Below are positions 63,234 to 64,000 of a stretch of 64,000 bases of DNA, piece after piece (within the stretch, counting starts at the first letter, position 1; every line of letters starts with the position of its first letter). Source of the stretch: Wandonia haliotis (GTDB lineage Bacteria > Bacteroidota > Bacteroidia > Flavobacteriales_D > Crocinitomicaceae); assembly GCF_039523435.1 (NCBI RefSeq), contig NZ_BAAAFH010000011.1:682001-746000 (forward strand). The letters run 5' to 3'. The translations under genes were made by a program, and so were the position numbers. Below the pieces are notes generated by a model. It did no database searches and was not told where the DNA came from. It saw nothing but the letters and a program-made list of their open reading frames with translations.

Positions 63234-64000
63234 CTACCGTAACTCCCGATTTGTATTGAAGGAAAAGGATTGAAAGCTGTTAAATAGATCTACGATGTAT
63301 TGCAAGGCACTTGGTTTATGCATTTCAACTGTGTTCTGCAATGTTACGGAAGCTACTTCTTTTACTCGCTCAAACATTTGTGATTCATACTGTTCAAAAG
63401 CTGTCTGTACATTATCTGAATGGAGCAGGGCTTCACTCAACTCCAGCGCATCGAGCATCGCCATATTTACGCCTTCACCTGCATAGGGTGGCATACGGTG
63501 CGCGGCATCACCAATGATGGTTACATTATTTTGGGTCTGCCAATGCTGGTCTAGTGGAAAATGATACTGGGGTCTTGGAACAATAACCAATTTCTCTGTG
63601 GCAAATAATTCGTGATAAATACCATCCCAGTTTGAGAAATTTGTTTCGAACCATTTTTTGACTTCTGCTGAATTTTCAAAATTGACTCCAGAATCTTTGA
63701 CCCAATTTTCAGCTACTTTTTCTCCTGTATAAAACGCTATACTACCATCACCTTTTGTACTTAAAATGATCGATTGCTCATTTCCAAAAGCAAATATTTT
63801 TCCACCTTTCAACAGGGAATTGATATTAGGAGCATTCTTCTCTACCTCATAAATAGTACCTTCAATTATGGTAACACCGGAATAAATGGGTTTTGCATCG
63901 CTGAGATAGGGTCTGATTTTAGAGTTGGCACCGTCTGAACCAATTACGATATCAGCATAATATTGTTTTCCATTTTTGAAAAGTAGTTTCCACCCATCCC
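63234..64000 (-). CDS. FAD-dependent monooxygenase, TetX-like, partial (N-terminus beyond window)
   Basis: The last 255 codons of a PheA/TfdB-type flavin monooxygenase. At the right edge the frame reads YYADIVIGSDGANSKIRPYL, the conserved DG motif that binds NADPH and FAD. Near the C-terminus NVTIIGDAAHRMPPYAGEG is the second FAD motif. The spacing and the GDAAHxMPPYAGEGVN sequence resemble the TetX group, which hydroxylates tetracyclines, but many relatives act on other aromatics. The FAD-binding GxGxxG start is outside the window. Confidence 0.88.
   Translation of the reverse strand, partial: DGWKLLFKNGKQYYADIVIGSDGANSKIRPYLSDAKPIYSGVTIIEGTIYEVEKNAPNINSLLKGGKIFAFGNEQSIILSTKGDGSIAFYTGEKVAENWVKDSGVNFENSAEVKKWFETNFSNWDGIYHELFATEKLVIVPRPQYHFPLDQHWQTQNNVTIIGDAAHRMPPYAGEGVNMAMLDALELSEALLHSDNVQTAFEQYESQMFERVKEVASVTLQNTVEMHKPSALQYIVDLFNSFQSFSFNTNRELR

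Overview
The window is from a low-GC member of the Bacteroidota, most likely a flavobacterium-like organism. Several secreted proteins end in type IX secretion (T9SS) sorting domains with the YPNP motif, and one carries a gliding-motility-type (CHU_C) domain. Many upstream regions carry the Bacteroidota -7 promoter element TAnnTTTG. DnaJ, MurA and the RlmD-like methyltransferase are Bacteroidota-style variants. I cannot name genus or species. There is one 10-base assembly gap (43644-43653).

Region 1 (1-18.2 kb) is mostly housekeeping. It holds a Ppx/GppA phosphatase cut by the left edge with an ABC-2 exporter pair, grpE-dnaJ, a DUF4290 gene with murA (active-site Cys replaced by Asp), an envelope TPR lipoprotein, folK, sppA, a DUF2797 gene, the sulfate-assimilation operon cysH-cysD-cysN, a DEAD-box helicase, and an RlmD-like methyltransferase without its Fe-S cysteines. 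A broken GNAT acetyltransferase remnant (17960-18145) fills the next gap.

Region 2 (18.2-38.2 kb) mixes accessory and core genes. It has an 880-residue superfamily-2 helicase with membrane segments and a methyltransferase. A two-gene RiPP-like locus follows (Cys-containing precursor plus radical SAM/SPASM maturase), divergent from a secreted alpha/beta hydrolase and a secreted HExxH protein. Three T9SS cargo proteins are spread through the region. A DEAD-box helicase and a cold-shock-domain gene are divergent, with a shared 633-bp intergenic region that looks like two long 5' leaders.

Region 3 (38.2-49.8 kb) is a decaying RHS polymorphic-toxin locus on the minus strand. The same RHS core junction (reading VINDRKMWNATDGNYD) occurs three times, each time followed by a different tip and small single-membrane-span or lipoprotein genes that are candidate immunity genes. 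No full-length RHS shell is in the window. One RHS copy is broken by at least three frame disruptions and contains the assembly gap.

Region 4 (50.2-56.6 kb) is on the plus strand and visibly more GC-rich at its start. It holds a tail-fibre-like secreted protein, an 819-residue T9SS protein that carries both a type B-like and a type A sorting domain, and five tandem mosaic lipoprotein genes plus a truncated sixth, with about 520-bp periods.

Region 5 (56.6-64 kb) has a LytTR two-component pair, a VOC-domain lipoprotein, an AraC-type regulator, a seven-bladed regulator-type propeller without a kinase, small envelope proteins, and a TetX-like flavin monooxygenase cut by the right edge. No tRNA, rRNA, CRISPR array or intact insertion sequence was recognised.
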